Source: Calliopum simillimum
Taxonomy: Eukaryota; Arthropoda; Insecta; Diptera; Lauxaniidae
Direction of reading: 5' to 3'
Length of the DNA: 64,000 bases
Assembly (NCBI GenBank): GCA_951812925.1
Contig: OX638372.1
Coordinates: forward strand, 68,589,407 to 68,653,406
A program made the position numbers and the translations under genes. The notes under the pieces were generated by a model that saw only the letters and a program-made list of their open reading frames with translations, was not told the DNA's origin and made no database searches. The stretch's first letter is position 1, and each line of letters starts with the position of its first letter. Below, piece after piece: positions 1 to 10,719 of this stretch.

Positions 1-178
1 ATGGGGCGGCGTAGTTCAAGATGGATCGCCCGATAGCATTATATGTCGCGATAAGGGTCTCCTTATCCTTATCCGAAGAGGTTCCTGCAATGGCACTCAG
101 CACACGGTTTTTGGTCTGTGGTACTCTCCACTGCATGATAACATTTATTTTGGGTGACAGTTCGTCTAGGAAAGAGGT
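1..178 (-). pseudogene. jockey-type non-LTR reverse transcriptase fragment
   Basis: Read on the minus strand, this stretch encodes a continuous peptide containing TKNRVLSAIAGTSSDKDKET followed by LIATYNAIGRSILNYAAP. This pattern (LAGTxWGxxKETLxxTYKAIGRSxLxYAxP) is typical of the region after the reverse transcriptase fingers/palm in jockey-like non-LTR retrotransposons. No catalytic YADD box is visible because the fragment runs off the left edge. It lies head-to-head with the oppositely oriented fragment at 352-591, so the two are separate insertions. Assignment to non-LTR elements is firm; the exact clade is inferred. Confidence 0.7.
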
Positions 179-351
179 CCTAATTGAGCAGAAAAAGGGC
201 AGCAAGTGATTAAAACCAGGCCAAGACCAAATGTGACTTCTCAACTTTTTGATTTAAATGGAACACTAAGAACACCTTTTTAACACACATAATCCTTCCT
301 TAGTGAGACAAAACTATAACTCAAAATTTATCCAGAGAAGAGTGCATTTCT

Positions 352-591
352 ATAGCCAGAGTCCGACTTGGAAAAACATTGTTCACCACAAAACATTTAT
401 TTTAAACAAACACTCCAATGGAATGTGAATTTTGTAAAACTTCGCTCTCTGTTCAGCATATTTTAGTTGACTGCCCTGCTTCAAGAAGAAACCAGCCAAT
501 TCAAAAATTATTGGAATGCAGCATAACAGATTCCTACAAAATTACTAAAGAATGTTTGGCGAAACACAGTTTATCTATAACTGATATTTAA
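352..591 (+). pseudogene. 3' end of an I/jockey-type non-LTR retrotransposon ORF2
   Basis: The plus strand reads ARVRLGKTLFTTKHLF, one in-frame stop, then MECEFCKTSLSVQHILVDCP, ending in a stop at 589-591. RLGxxxxTHxHL followed by CxxCxxxLxVxHILxDCP is the characteristic C-terminal zinc-knuckle-like tail downstream of the RNase H domain in I/LOA/jockey-like elements. A short AT-rich 3' UTR and an ATAAATAAATAA-like tail follow to about 692, as expected for a retrotransposon 3' terminus. It is 5'-truncated and carries a stop, so it is dead. Confidence 0.7.
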
Positions 592-691
592 TATTGTACT
601 TATATTACTGGTATTTATGGCCCTATTGCCCCATACCTTTAAACTTTATAAATTTATTTAAAAAGTAAATTACTTAAATGAATAAATAAAT

Positions 692-1762
692 AACTTTTTG
701 ATTTTGATTCCATTCGTATGGAATGTACATACATTCCAAAACTATATTTTGTGAATTTTTGGTATTATATTAAGTATATTAAATTTAAGAATAAATATTA
801 AACAAAGCCATGACATGATGTTTTATATATATTTACTCGTATGTGTATGTACAATAAAATATATATTTAGTTTGTAAACTTGCAGTATGACTGCAAATCT
901 ATTGGACCGTAATTTTCCTTAAGTAAAAGGAAAAGTTATGTTCCCGTAAATTGCGTTTGTATGTGAAAATGAATTTGGCATCGAGCAGTAAAATTTTTTT
1001 ATTTCTGTTCTGTGCGATATCTAAAGATCTCTTGGGCATATTCTCGTACAGACATTGACTAAGCGAATGCAAATGTTGGTTGCAATGCACTTTAAGTAGA
1101 GTGCTGCAGATTCCGCTTGTGCTCGTATGCGTCTAACCCATTAAATTCAATGCATTTTATGAGTTGCAATTCAAATTCTATGAATATTTTATTATATACC
1201 CCAGAGAAGCAACACTTCAACACTTAAATTAGATTTTTCATTTCACTTTCTCTTGCAAATTAAAAAGTGATGGGATTGAAATAGTAATTTATTTTGAAAT
1301 TGTATACAACCTAATTCATCGATTATGCTGCAATATGTTTGAATGAAGCATGAAGCTTTTAACTCAACGCACAAAGTAAATTGTCAAGGGAAAATGAAGG
1401 GCGGGCTTCAAACGACTTTTGAAAAGCGCTTACTATCCAGGAACGAACGCTAAAGCTCCATAAGAAGCTTCAATTCATTTTAACATTGAAGAAAAAATGT
1501 CTAAACAATATACTGTGCGAGAAGTTAAGACTAATTATTTTAACCGGCGCACTGTGTTATGTAAGATAGCGCTATCCGGTCATAAATCGGAAAATGTATG
1601 TTTTCACAACAATAATTTTACGATATCAATTAAAAGTAAAATATTTAGTTAACATATTTCAAGTAGTTTGAAGTTTTTCTTTTTTACCAATAAGCGCTTC
1701 CGCTCCGTAAGAACTTTTCTTTCTTTTTAACATTACATGTCCTAGGATGTAAGCCCTCTTAA
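692..1762. other. AT-rich DNA without recognised feature
   Basis: Short ORFs only, no splice-site-flanked coding signal and no repeat boundary I can recognise. Confidence 0.6.
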
Positions 1763-1824
1763 GCTTACCGCAGCCTTACTGCAAAAAGCCTTTTGAAGTG
1801 CTTATTTGTAATGCTGCGGTAAGC
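1763..1824. repeat. short hairpin with perfect 12-bp arms
   Basis: GCTTACCGCAGC at 1763-1774 is the exact reverse complement of GCTGCGGTAAGC at 1813-1824. Variants of the TACTGCAGCCTTA part recur at 2038 and 2239, so the hairpin belongs to a local repeat family. Confidence 0.6.
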
Positions 1825-1841
1825 GTTCTGTCAATAAAATT

Positions 1842-1905
1842 GAAAAAAAAAAAAAAAAAAAAAAAAAGCAGCACCAGGATTTGAAGCGCGGACCATCCGT
1901 GTGAT
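1842..1905 (-). repeat. tRNA-like B-box module with poly-T tail (SINE-like)
   Basis: On the minus strand a B-box-like GCTTCAAATCC is followed about 14 bases later by a run of about 27 T. This resembles the 3' half of a Pol III tRNA-derived element and its terminator. Similar modules occur on the minus strand near 2205-2240 (GGTTCGAATAC) and on the plus strand at 2640-2740 and 12795-12840. The A box is not convincing here. Confidence 0.4.
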
Positions 1906-2314
1906 AGTTAGAAACACATTATTTTTACTTACTTTTACCAATTTGTTAGACCGCAACACCATTGCCCGATACGATAAAGAGGTATTAAATTTGTGTATTA
2001 AGCAAATGTTGTCCAAACAGAATATGACATTTGAATGCTTACTGCAGCCTTACATAGAATCATTTTGTAATCAGTTTCAACTCAATTAAACAAAAATAAA
2101 TAAATAAGAGAAAGGAAAATAGAAAAGTGAAATAAAGTAATGTTGAGTAAAAAATATTTTAATAAAAAAAATAAAGCAAAAAAAATAAAAAACAATAAAA
2201 AATAAAATCACCGTCGCTGTATTCGAACCCACGTTGTTCTTACTGCAGCCTTAAAAAAAATCATTGTGTAAGTGCTTCTAAATTTCTATGGAAGTTGAAA
2301 GTGGCCGTGATCAA

Positions 2315-3357
2315 CACACAAAAAAAAGGGACATAATATTAATGAAAAATTTATTATTTCTAACGAAAAAATTCATTGAATATGAGCCGAGTACAGCATT
2401 CATTGATTATAAGTATTTTCAATCATACGTTAAACAACGCATACGTACGCTTATGAATTATTCATTAAATGTAAGAACTTTTCTTAAAATCTAAGAACAA
2501 AATTCGTAAATTTTTTTTAATAAATCTTTTTTAAAACGTAAGAACACGTTCATAAAATCTAAGAACGAAATTCATAAATTATTTTTTTTTTTCATACAAA
2601 AAAATTCAATTAAACTTTTAAAACACAAATTTTACACAAAAACGTCAGAGGAGTCGGTAGCGTATGTGATAAGGAGCTAGTAATATTTCTCTGCGATTTG
2701 GTTCCCGGGTTCGAACCCCAATGCGGGTGAAAGTTTTTTTATTATAATTTTTTTTTTTATTTAAGGAGAACACTCATGTTCCAATACCAAGGACATACAA
2801 TAATAAAATGAAGTAATGCGTATTAAAGAAAATAAGCGATTGATGCTGGGGAAAGCCTTTTAAAGCGCTTTTGTCCCCTTGGAAAAATAAATACTTACCA
2901 TAGCATGAAACCATGCTTAAGAGTACCAAGAAATTACATAGCATGATGCTAAAAGCGCCATAGAAAGGAATTTTCAACAATACTTTATTTGAAATTTAGC
3001 ATAAACCAGTCTAAAACCAAAAGGTGTAGATGAAATACAACCTAAAAATAATATTTTAAGTTGATGAAACTTTTACTAAAGATTTATGAACGTTTCTTTA
3101 ATTTTATGTAAAATATTTGATCTGTAGTTTTAAGAAACGTCTTACTCGAACGAAAAAGTTCTTAAAATTTAAGAGCGGAAATTCATAAAAAAATTCTTCA
3201 TAGAAATATAGAAAATATTTATAAATTCATGTTCTTACGATTAATGAATCGTTCATAAAATCAAAAAATTTTAATGTAAAATTTCTATTTGAAAATCAAT
3301 GAATTTCGATGTATGAATGCCGTTCATATATATTATGTTCAATATTTTTTTTGTGTG
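2315..3357. mobile_element. long-inverted-repeat element, CACACAAAAAAAA ends
   Basis: The left end CACACAAAAAAAA (2315-2327) is inverted at 3345-3357. Diverged inverted similarity continues inward for roughly 250 bp; for example, CTTATGAATTATTCATTAA near 2450 matches the inverted TTTATGAACGATTCATTAA near 3240. There is no coding capacity, so it is non-autonomous. No clear target duplication was found. A tRNA-like module lies inside it. Confidence 0.6.
2640..2740 (+). repeat. tRNA-like sequence with perfect B box and poly-T
   Basis: It contains an A-box-like TAGCGTATGTGATAAGG and a perfect B box GGTTCGAACCC, then CAATGCGGGTGAAAG and a T8 run that would terminate Pol III. The T stem pairs only partly and I cannot close an acceptor stem, so it is more likely a tRNA-derived SINE or tRNA pseudogene than a functional tRNA. 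The 3' part (CARTGYGGRTGAAARTTTTT) recurs at 12810-12845. Confidence 0.5.
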
Positions 3358-3517
3358 AAGGACATGTTCCACTTTGAAACTTTCCGAAATTATGGATCAA
3401 TTTTGTTTTGAAAAAATGGTATCCCCAATTAAGAGTCAGCGAGCACAAAAACCCACCTAGCCATAAATTTGTTGAAATATAATACTTTTTTGAAAAAATT
3501 TCCTGCAATTTAGTATC

Positions 3518-4255
3518 CGCCATTTTAATATAAAAATGGTCAGAAAAAAATACTTTTGAAGAGCAATCCGTTTGAAGGCTCCTTTAAATAAAGGGCAGCA
3601 GGTGTATGCGAGTAACGAGTAAAAAATGTAATTGTAATTTTTAATTGAATTATAAATTTCTTTAGAAATAATATTTTTTCTTTGAACAAAATATTTTCAA
3701 ATATTTTTTAAAAATTCATTTATTTCATATTTTAAGAGTGGTTTCAATCAAAATCAAAATTTCATAACAAACCAAATTAATTTGAAAAAAAAAAAAAATA
3801 TTAATAACATAAAAAACAAATGTAAATTGATAAATTATAGAATAGCAATTAAATATATATAAATTAAGAGTAAAGTATATGAAATTCAATTTATAATTCT
3901 ATATATAATTTGTCCGTTGTTACTTAAATGTATTTTTTTTTTGATCTCAAATCCAAAAATTAGTAAGACAAATGCACCACTGAATAAAAGGAATTTTCAC
4001 GAGAATTAAAAAAAAAATTATAAAAGGGTATGTTAATGGAGCTTTTTATAATAAAATGACCGCCAAAGTCAAAAACAAGAAAAAAAAAAAAATAAAAATT
4101 TTAAATGTCAATTTTAAAAGTTCAGAACTTTGCGAAATCTTTTTAAATCCTATTAGCCAAATACACTTTAAAAAAGTTCATACAATTAGCTTAAAGTTTC
4201 CCATAAAAAAATTTTCTCTTAAACGATGGGATGACTCATTCATTGCGGAGATGGT
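3518..4255. mobile_element. decayed copy of the CAGGGTGTATTGC MITE family
   Basis: The centre (TACTTTTGAAGAGCAATCCG, then AAAGGGCAGC and GCGAGTAAC) and the right arm (GACAAATGCACCAC, AAAATGACCGCCAAAGTC, CAGAACTTTGCGAAATC) match the intact element at 10720-11717. The left arm is mostly missing and both termini are lost. The 72-codon ORF at 4056-4274 lies in this arm and is not a gene. Confidence 0.6.
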
Positions 4256-4275
4256 AAATTTTTTGCGAATTTAAT

Positions 4276-4910
4276 CCTTTCTTGTTAAGCACAATAATGT
4301 TATTTAAAAATTGGTCACACGCTTTTAACAAAATCAAGCTAATAGAGGTGGCTAACATGCTGTCCGTAAACCGTTTAACGAAATTTGCTGCCATATCTTG
4401 TGTGGAATCCACAAGGCAGTAGAAAACGAGGATGTATACGGTCTCGAAAAAAAACCATTAAAGTAATTTGTGCTAATTTAGACTTTAAGGAGAACTCTGA
4501 TCCGCAGTAGGTAGGTACATTAGGCAGGTTCAAATTTTAAAGTTGTTCAGAAATATACCAGAGAACATTTGATGGACCCGAAATCATTTTGAAAACTGAA
4601 ACCGAAAACCTAGATAGAATGAGCAAAATCATTCTTAGTCTTGACTCTTAATCATGGTAATTGTTGGAGACAAAAACCAGGTCGCTGTTATAATTTTAAT
4701 ACTAAGACTTATAGGGCTATTCCTGCAACAGCCTTAGATAGGTTAAACAGCTAATCACAGTCTTAACTAAAACAAAAGTCGTAACTAAGATGTTTTGGTA
4801 TTCCGGTAGCAGTGAGAAAGCTCTTTTCCGTCTTTATAAAAAGGATTTTTAAGACCTACTACCTTAGAGGTCTTAAAGTTGCCTTAGAGCTATTAGTTGC
4901 TTGCTGTCTC
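4276..4910. other. unassigned AT-rich DNA
   Basis: No coding, RNA or repeat signal recognised. Confidence 0.5.
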
Positions 4911-5060
4911 GCAATGGAATCAATTTTAAGGTGCTCTGCGTTCCATTTAAGTAAATCGGATTGAAATCAGTATCCCAATTATATTTATTGCAATAAAATT
5001 TCGATTCCATTTAGTTTTTCGAAACGCAGAACACCTTATGATTGATTTCATTCCGATTCC
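4911..5060. repeat. small inverted-repeat element
   Basis: AATGGAATCAATTTTAAGGT then GCTCTGCGTTCC on the left is mirrored by AACGCAGAACACCTTATGAT then TGATTTCATTCC on the right. About 40 bp of imperfect arms flank an AT-rich centre. MITE-like; target duplication not identified. Confidence 0.45.
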
Positions 5061-5336
5061 GATCGAAGTCGGAATTGAGAACATGCCTGTATAATTCTTT
5101 TGGTTTAATTTTTTGTTTTAAAGGTTAAAAAGAAAAGAAAGTTTTGTGAACGATATGATATTGCGCTGCGAAAGAAGAAGACCTTATTTTTAAAAATTTG
5201 GCAAGCTCACCACTAAAGCTTTTGTGTAGGGAACTTATGAGCTTTTTCTACAAGATTTTTGCGCCAGAATACCGACAATCTTAGAAAGTACTGATATTCG
5301 GTCTACCGGTTCGATTTTGTATGAAGCAAAATTAAA
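5061..5336. other. unassigned DNA left of a long-inverted-repeat element
   Basis: ACCGGTTCGATTTTGTATGA near 5305 also precedes the related element at 59163, so the true element may start slightly earlier than annotated. Confidence 0.4.
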
Positions 5337-7217
5337 TCATCCCGAAACCGACTCAAAACATAGGGGGATTCTTAAAAACGATATTTGCATAATTTTTTTT
5401 TCCATTCCGATAAAAACCAATGGAGCACTTTTGATTCTACTGAAGGCCCATTTTGGATAAAAAAAAACAATTTTTTTGGTCACAACTTTATTTTCATTAC
5501 AAAATGGATACCCAAAGGTACTTTACCAATTTTTTGGGGATGGGTATTTCCATGTAAATGTGGACAAGGTATTGAAAAATTTTTCGTTTTTTTTCAACCT
5601 TCAACTATATCCAAACTAATGTTTAATTAAAGAAACATTACCATTTAGTGTCAAAATTAAGATTGGACATTGCAGGTCGTTATTATCGCGTTTTTTAGTT
5701 AATGTCTGCACGTCAGAAGAAGTAAAAACGGGCACAAAAATAAAACGGTACTTCTGCGAGGAAAGTTATGAATCTGGTGGTGACAGTAATAGTTGTGATG
5801 ATAATTTACCATCTGTATTTAAACCATAAATAATTTCAATCGCGATATAATAGACTTAGTTAAACAATTATTAAATTTTGATCTAGTTTTGGTTCCTGTG
5901 CATAAAAGCCAGAAGTAGTTCTTTATTATTCTTGTGTTTTGACCCAATTTTAATGTTTATACCTATGAACTTGAAAAGGACCTCTGTATTGGTCTAAAAA
6001 TCGATGGTAACGCGAGTTACCAATTTTTTTGTAACGCGAGTTACCACATAATTTTTGCATTATTTTAAAAAATACCACTTAATATTGTTGTTTCTAATAA
6101 AGAAATACTTATTGATATCCTGCTGCCTTTATTTATGTCTAATGTAAAGAAATTTCGCAGAAACTTGCGAAAGAAATTTACGCTCTGAACATGTTGTCCA
6201 AAAATGGTAACGCGAGTTACCGGCACTATTCACTATTTTACTGGTTAAATATTAAGTTATCACTGAAAATTTTAACTAATATGCAACAAGAACAAAGTAT
6301 GTTGTTTATAAAGAATCCAATTTTATTAGTTAATCCAAAGGCTAAGCCACAAAAGCTCCATTAAACTCTTAAAAAATGTTCTAATTGTAACGCGAGTTAC
6401 CATGGAATTACCCGGATATAGATAATATTCGCATCTCAAAATCAATTTTTGTTGCGTTTTTCAATAACGCGGTCAAAATAACGATTTTTTACTCAAAAGC
6501 AAGACAACTAACGAAAAAAGTGTATACTGTTAAAAATGCCTCAAATTGTCCAAAGGATACGTGTGAATTTTTCCAGATTTTTTTTTATTTATTTTTTCAA
6601 CAAAATTTATCAAATTGAGTTTTCAGCTGTTTAACTCACGCTTGTCAGCAAAATGCTGGGTTTACTTAAAATCAAGGCATCTACGAAAAAATTTTGTATG
6701 ACATAAAATGCTAAGAATACTTTTAAGAAGTGGTGTGAATTTTTGTCAGAATTTTTGAAATTTTTTTTATATAATTTATTTTTTTTGACCAAGTTTTGAA
6801 AAATTATAAAAAATCTCAAAAAATTCTGTAAAATTCACACATATTTTTTGAACAATTCGAAGCATTTTTGTTTCGTATACAATTTTTTCGTCTTCTGAGT
6901 AAAAAATCTTTTTTCCGACCTCGTTATTGAAAAATGTAAAAAAACGATTTTTGGAGCCGAATATTATCTATACCCAAAAAAAAAAAAATTAAGCGCCAAC
7001 ATTTTTGTAAGAACATAATCTTTATATCTTAAGCACTCTTGGGTATCCATTTTCTAATGAAAAAAAAAACATGTTTTTTTTAGCCAAAATAGGCCTTCGG
7101 CAGAATCAAATGTGCTCCATTGGTTTTTCTGAGAACGAAAAAAAAAAAAAAAAAATGATGCAGATATCGTTATCGTTTTTAAGAGTTCCTCTAACTTTTG
7201 AGTTGGTTTCGGGATGA
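5337..7217. mobile_element. long-inverted-repeat element, TCATCCCGAAACC family
   Basis: The left end TCATCCCGAAACCGACTC (5337) is mirrored by GAGTTGGTTTCGGGATGA ending at 7217. The inverted arms share ATATCG/TTTTTAAGAG, CCAATGGAGCAC, GAAGGCCCATTTTGG and AAAATGGATACCCAA blocks. A second, inner inverted pair lies at about 6420-6650 and 6720-6970. No transposase is present. Related copies lie at 59163-60347 and, as a right arm only, at 13990-14228. The centre holds the repeated near-palindrome described separately. Confidence 0.6.
6006..6401. repeat. four copies of GGTAACGCGAGTTACC
   Basis: The 14-16 bp near-palindrome (GGTAAC stem, GCGA loop, GTTACC stem) occurs at 6006-6021, 6031-6045, 6206-6221 and 6387-6401 inside the element above. 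The core GTAACGCGAGTTACC is identical in all four. Confidence 0.8.
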
Positions 7218-8057
7218 AGTTAATAAGCATGCAATACGCCCACGGAATTTGGCATATTAAAAATCCAACCGCTTTGAAAAAATAAGGCCTCAAAGCGGAT
7301 GAAATAAAAAAATTGAAAAAGGAAAGTATGAAAATGAAAATTTTTATTTTACTATCATATTTAAAAAAAAGTTCGTTTTGGTCTACTCCCCACTTCTAAA
7401 TGCAGTACATTTGTGATGAGTACAAACGTCAACGCTGCTTTCTGCATCAGATAGATAAATAAAAGAAAAGCTGCAAAATGTTATGGCCAAAACGGTTTGT
7501 GTAAATGCACTAAAAATAGAAAACATTAAAAATTAAGGACTGACTGTTCGCTGAAATACAAAAATATTTACATATTTCAGAATTATTTAGTACGACGCAT
7601 TACTTACTCAACTCAAATTTATTGTTATAATAAGAGAACCACAATGTTTCAATCTGTACATTCATCATATGAATATTGACATGGTTGCACTGGGGTATTT
7701 TATTGACACTCAAATGCTGACAACACTTATGTCCTTATCACTCACAAGTCAACAACAAGAATTATGTGATTTAAGCGATTTACATAAAACAAGTCACTTT
7801 CAATAAGCTATCAAAGCAGAAAAAGAATCAGTTTTTTCTTTTTTATTGACAGGGCTTAAAGGCAACAAAATATGGATTACAATTCCGTTTAAAATATAAT
7901 TTTTATTATAGATTTATTTCCAAACGGTACATTAACGTTAAATTTTGTTTCGTATTCGAATCGTTATTTGGTGTTTTCAAAGGCTGAGTTATCATGTTTG
8001 TGAAAAAAAAAAATTCAAGTCTAATAAGTAGAAACCTTTGTTGTGTGCGTAGCGTAT
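7218..8057. other. unassigned AT-rich DNA
   Basis: No convincing gene, RNA or repeat boundary. Confidence 0.5.
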
Positions 8058-8202
8058 ATAAGGTATTCCTTAAAATGTGTTAAAGTCTGGAAAACCTCGT
8101 AAATTCGTAAAACTGCCAAAATTCGTATTGATTCTGACAACTATTAAGAGTTTACGAGGTTTTCGAGGCATTTACACGTTTTTAGGAATACCCTCATTGT
8201 TT
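8058..8202. mobile_element. small MITE-like inverted repeat
   Basis: AAGGTATTCCTTAAAATGTG on the left mirrors CACGTTTTTAGGAATACCCT on the right. AAAACCTCGTAAA (from about 8092) is exactly inverted as TTTACGAGGTTTT (from about 8151). Arms are about 50 bp; there is no coding capacity. Confidence 0.55.
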
Positions 8203-8639
8203 AGTTCTAAGGGAGCAGTATATTTGGGAGATATGACGGAATCGGTTCAGCATGCAATACCAAAGTATGTATAAGTGATAAAATAGTCCATTGATTAGGT
8301 CCCAAAAAACATGCCAAAAAGGAACTACGACGTTTACGGGTTATTTAAGAAAAAAATGCCGTGGAGTGATATTACATTAGAGGGTGGAAAATGGAGAGTG
8401 GTGTAGGTAATGTACTCTTTTTTCAATATATCTAGCTAACGAAGCAAAATTTCGATATTTTTTCCGGAAAACTCTTTGTAGAGAATTAAAAAATGTTGAA
8501 ACCAAAAAAAAAAAAAAATATTTTTTGGGGTCAGAGGTACGCAAGGACGTAGCCAAAAATGAAAAAATAGATAAAATTTCCTTTAAAATGCTTTATTAGA
8601 AAATATCTTCGGTTAAAAATTGACCGAAATATGGCTACT

Positions 8640-10100
8640 GGATTGATACCAAGCTCAGCAACCGCATAGTCAAAGCCGAATGGGGACAAACCAGTACCAA
8701 AAAATATTCAACAAGAGGCACTCCATGGTCTCCTCAACTATGGATACTCGTTTTAGAGATGTATGCTTAAATAATATTAAGTTACCAGTGGTAAATCAAG
8801 TCAAATTTCTGGGAATAATTCTCGATAAGAAATTGACATGCAAATATCGGGTTTGGTGGAAAGCTCTTGATAATTAGGGAAACTTGAAAAACTTAGAAAA
8901 AGTACAACTCCAGCTTTGCATTGGAATTACAGCATCAGCCGATTCACTTAACATAATTCTAAACTTACTACCAATAGATCTTTTTGAAAAGTGTGATGTA
9001 TGGAAATGCTCTTAGACTGAAAGAAGCGAATCATTTCAAGCACCAAATTTTTGGACATAGCAATGTAGAAGATATTAAAAATATCACAACAGATTATTTA
9101 CCACCAACAACACGGTTCGACAGGAAGTTTTCAGTTAAATTTCCATCCAGAGATTACTGCATCACGTAGACCCACCAAATGAAATAAATATATACACAGA
9201 TGGTTCCAAGCAAGATGAGGGGGTTGGCGCTGGATTTTTTGTACCGAACTCCAATACTTGCGAATCGTACAATTTACCTACTGACTGCAGCATTTTTCCG
9301 ACAGAGTTAGTTGCAATTCAAAAAGCCACAGATTTTTTAGTAGGAAGTATTTCTTATAAAAAATTAAACATTTACGTTCTGGTCTTCTTACAATACTAAT
9401 AAAACAACATATCGATACGTCCAACTTAAAAGTTGGTAACTCTAAAATCGTAGTTTCGAGTAATTAGCATTTTTGTATTTTAACTTTTTTTTTTTTGTAT
9501 GAAAACCTACATACATAAAATAAATTTAGGTTGTGACTTCAAAAATAGCGCCTAGGCCTTCAAATTTCAAGCTAGAGGTACCAAAATTTGACACAATATG
9601 GAACCAAATGTGTAGATTTCGAAAAACGCTGTCCCGTAAAAAGTTGGTAACTTGAGTTACCAACTTCTACGTTGGAGGTATCGATATGTACGCTCTCGTA
9701 GCAAAATTAATTGCAGACTGTTTATTGGTGTTACAACTGGGCACTGCATAATTGGACGCCATGCATACAGGATGGGATTAATATCAAACAACTGGAGCAG
9801 AAACTAATCCGAACCCGATGAGGAAGAAACGCTAGAGCAAGTCTTGAGCTATTGCCCGGCGCTAATCAGACGCAGAATGGCTACTCTTGGGCAGGCTCCA
9901 TAAATGAGATAGCTGGAAAAGCATTATCGAAACTAATGAATTTCGCCTTAAAAACTGGAGCCTTCGATATAGATGAAAATCATGAAGCCAGAAAATTACT
10001 ATTCTCCTAACAGAAGTGAGTTTGTGGTAACGCTATGGACCTAGTCGGTCTAAGTGAGGTTTTTACAGACGCAATTACCGCCGCCCTAACCTAACCTAAC
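8640..10100 (+). mobile_element. 5'-truncated non-LTR retrotransposon with RNase H, 9-bp target duplication
   Basis: ATGGCTACT is present at 8631-8639 and again at 10101-10109, flanking the insertion. Fragments in order are: an RT segment with RGTPWSPQLWILVLE; the post-palm motif VKFLGIILDKKLT near 8795; KVQLQLCIGIT and ILNLLPIDLFEK near 8900-8990; an RNase H start IYTDGSKQDEGVGAGFF near 9190 with conserved D and later E (PTELVAIQKA); and, after a MITE insertion, the C-terminal TGHCIIGRHAYRMG and ETLEQVLSYCPAL near 9735-9870. The 3' end is GCCGCCCTAACCTAACCTAAC. Several frameshifts and stops, and deletion of the YADD region, make it a dead copy of an I/LOA/R1-like element. Confidence 0.75.
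9412..9684. mobile_element. TA-flanked MITE nested in the retrotransposon
   Basis: The ends are TCGATACGTCCAAC and inverted GTTGGAGGTATCGA, flanked by TA at 9410-9411 and 9685-9686. It interrupts the RNase H coding sequence, so it is younger than the retrotransposon. Near its right end is GTTGGTAACTTGAGTTACC, a relative of the motif repeated at 6006-6401. Tc1/mariner-type mobilisation is inferred from the TA duplication. Confidence 0.7.
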
Positions 10101-10719
10101 ATGGCTACTCGAAAATGAAAATTTTGCTTATGCGTCTTACAAAAAAAGTGTATAAAGCAAAAAATGCTTCGAATAGCCCAAGAATTGTGTGAATTTCTTC
10201 TTTTTTTGATCAATTTTTGAAAAATTATAAAATGTCTACCAAAATTCTGAAAAAAATCATACATATTCTTTGGATGATTCTTGGCATTTTTTCCTTATAA
10301 CTTGTTGTTTCGTAAGGTATAGGCAAAAGAGTAAAAAAAAAATTGAAATTTTTGCCTTTTTTGCATAAGCATCTTTTTTTATTTTTTTAAATAAGCTACT
10401 TCAATGGGAAATTTAATTTTCTAGAAAAAGTTTCATAAAAAAAATATCGAAATTTTGCTTCGTTCGGTGGATATATTGAAAAAATTGTAATGTGACCATT
10501 TTCGTCCCTGTCTCCGATTTCCACCCTCTAATTTAATAGCACTCCGCGGCTATTTCTTCTGAAATGACCGATTTCTGTTATAAAACGCCGTAGTTAGTTC
10601 CTTTTAAAATTATTTAATTAATAGACTAAAAGTCTACAAAAGGCCGATATACGGGATTTTCAAATACAAATCACGTAACAATATCAATTCTAAATTTGAA
10701 ACTTAGTATTTTTATTATA

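Larger units (their letters stand above)
8286..10627. mobile_element. long-inverted-repeat element split by a retrotransposon
   Basis: The left arm (AGTCCATTGATTA, AAAGGAACTACGACG, TTAGAGGGTGGAAA, AACGAAGCAAAATTTCGATA) is mirrored by the right arm at about 10390-10627. The middle is occupied by a non-LTR insertion (8640-10100). Without that insert the element would be about 0.9 kb. Its inner parts resemble the inner arms of the 5337-7217 element, suggesting related families. Exact termini are uncertain. Confidence 0.55.

Noticed and set aside
2640..2740. Functional tRNA gene
   Set aside because: The B box is perfect, but the T stem has only three good pairs and no acceptor or anticodon stem closes.
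4056..4274. 72-codon Lys-rich ORF
   Set aside because: It falls in the arm of a decayed MITE and recurs, broken, in the other copies.
10083..10100. Interstitial telomere repeat (CCTAA)n
   Set aside because: It lies directly before the downstream target duplication of a non-LTR element, so it is that element's 3' tail, not a telomere relic.
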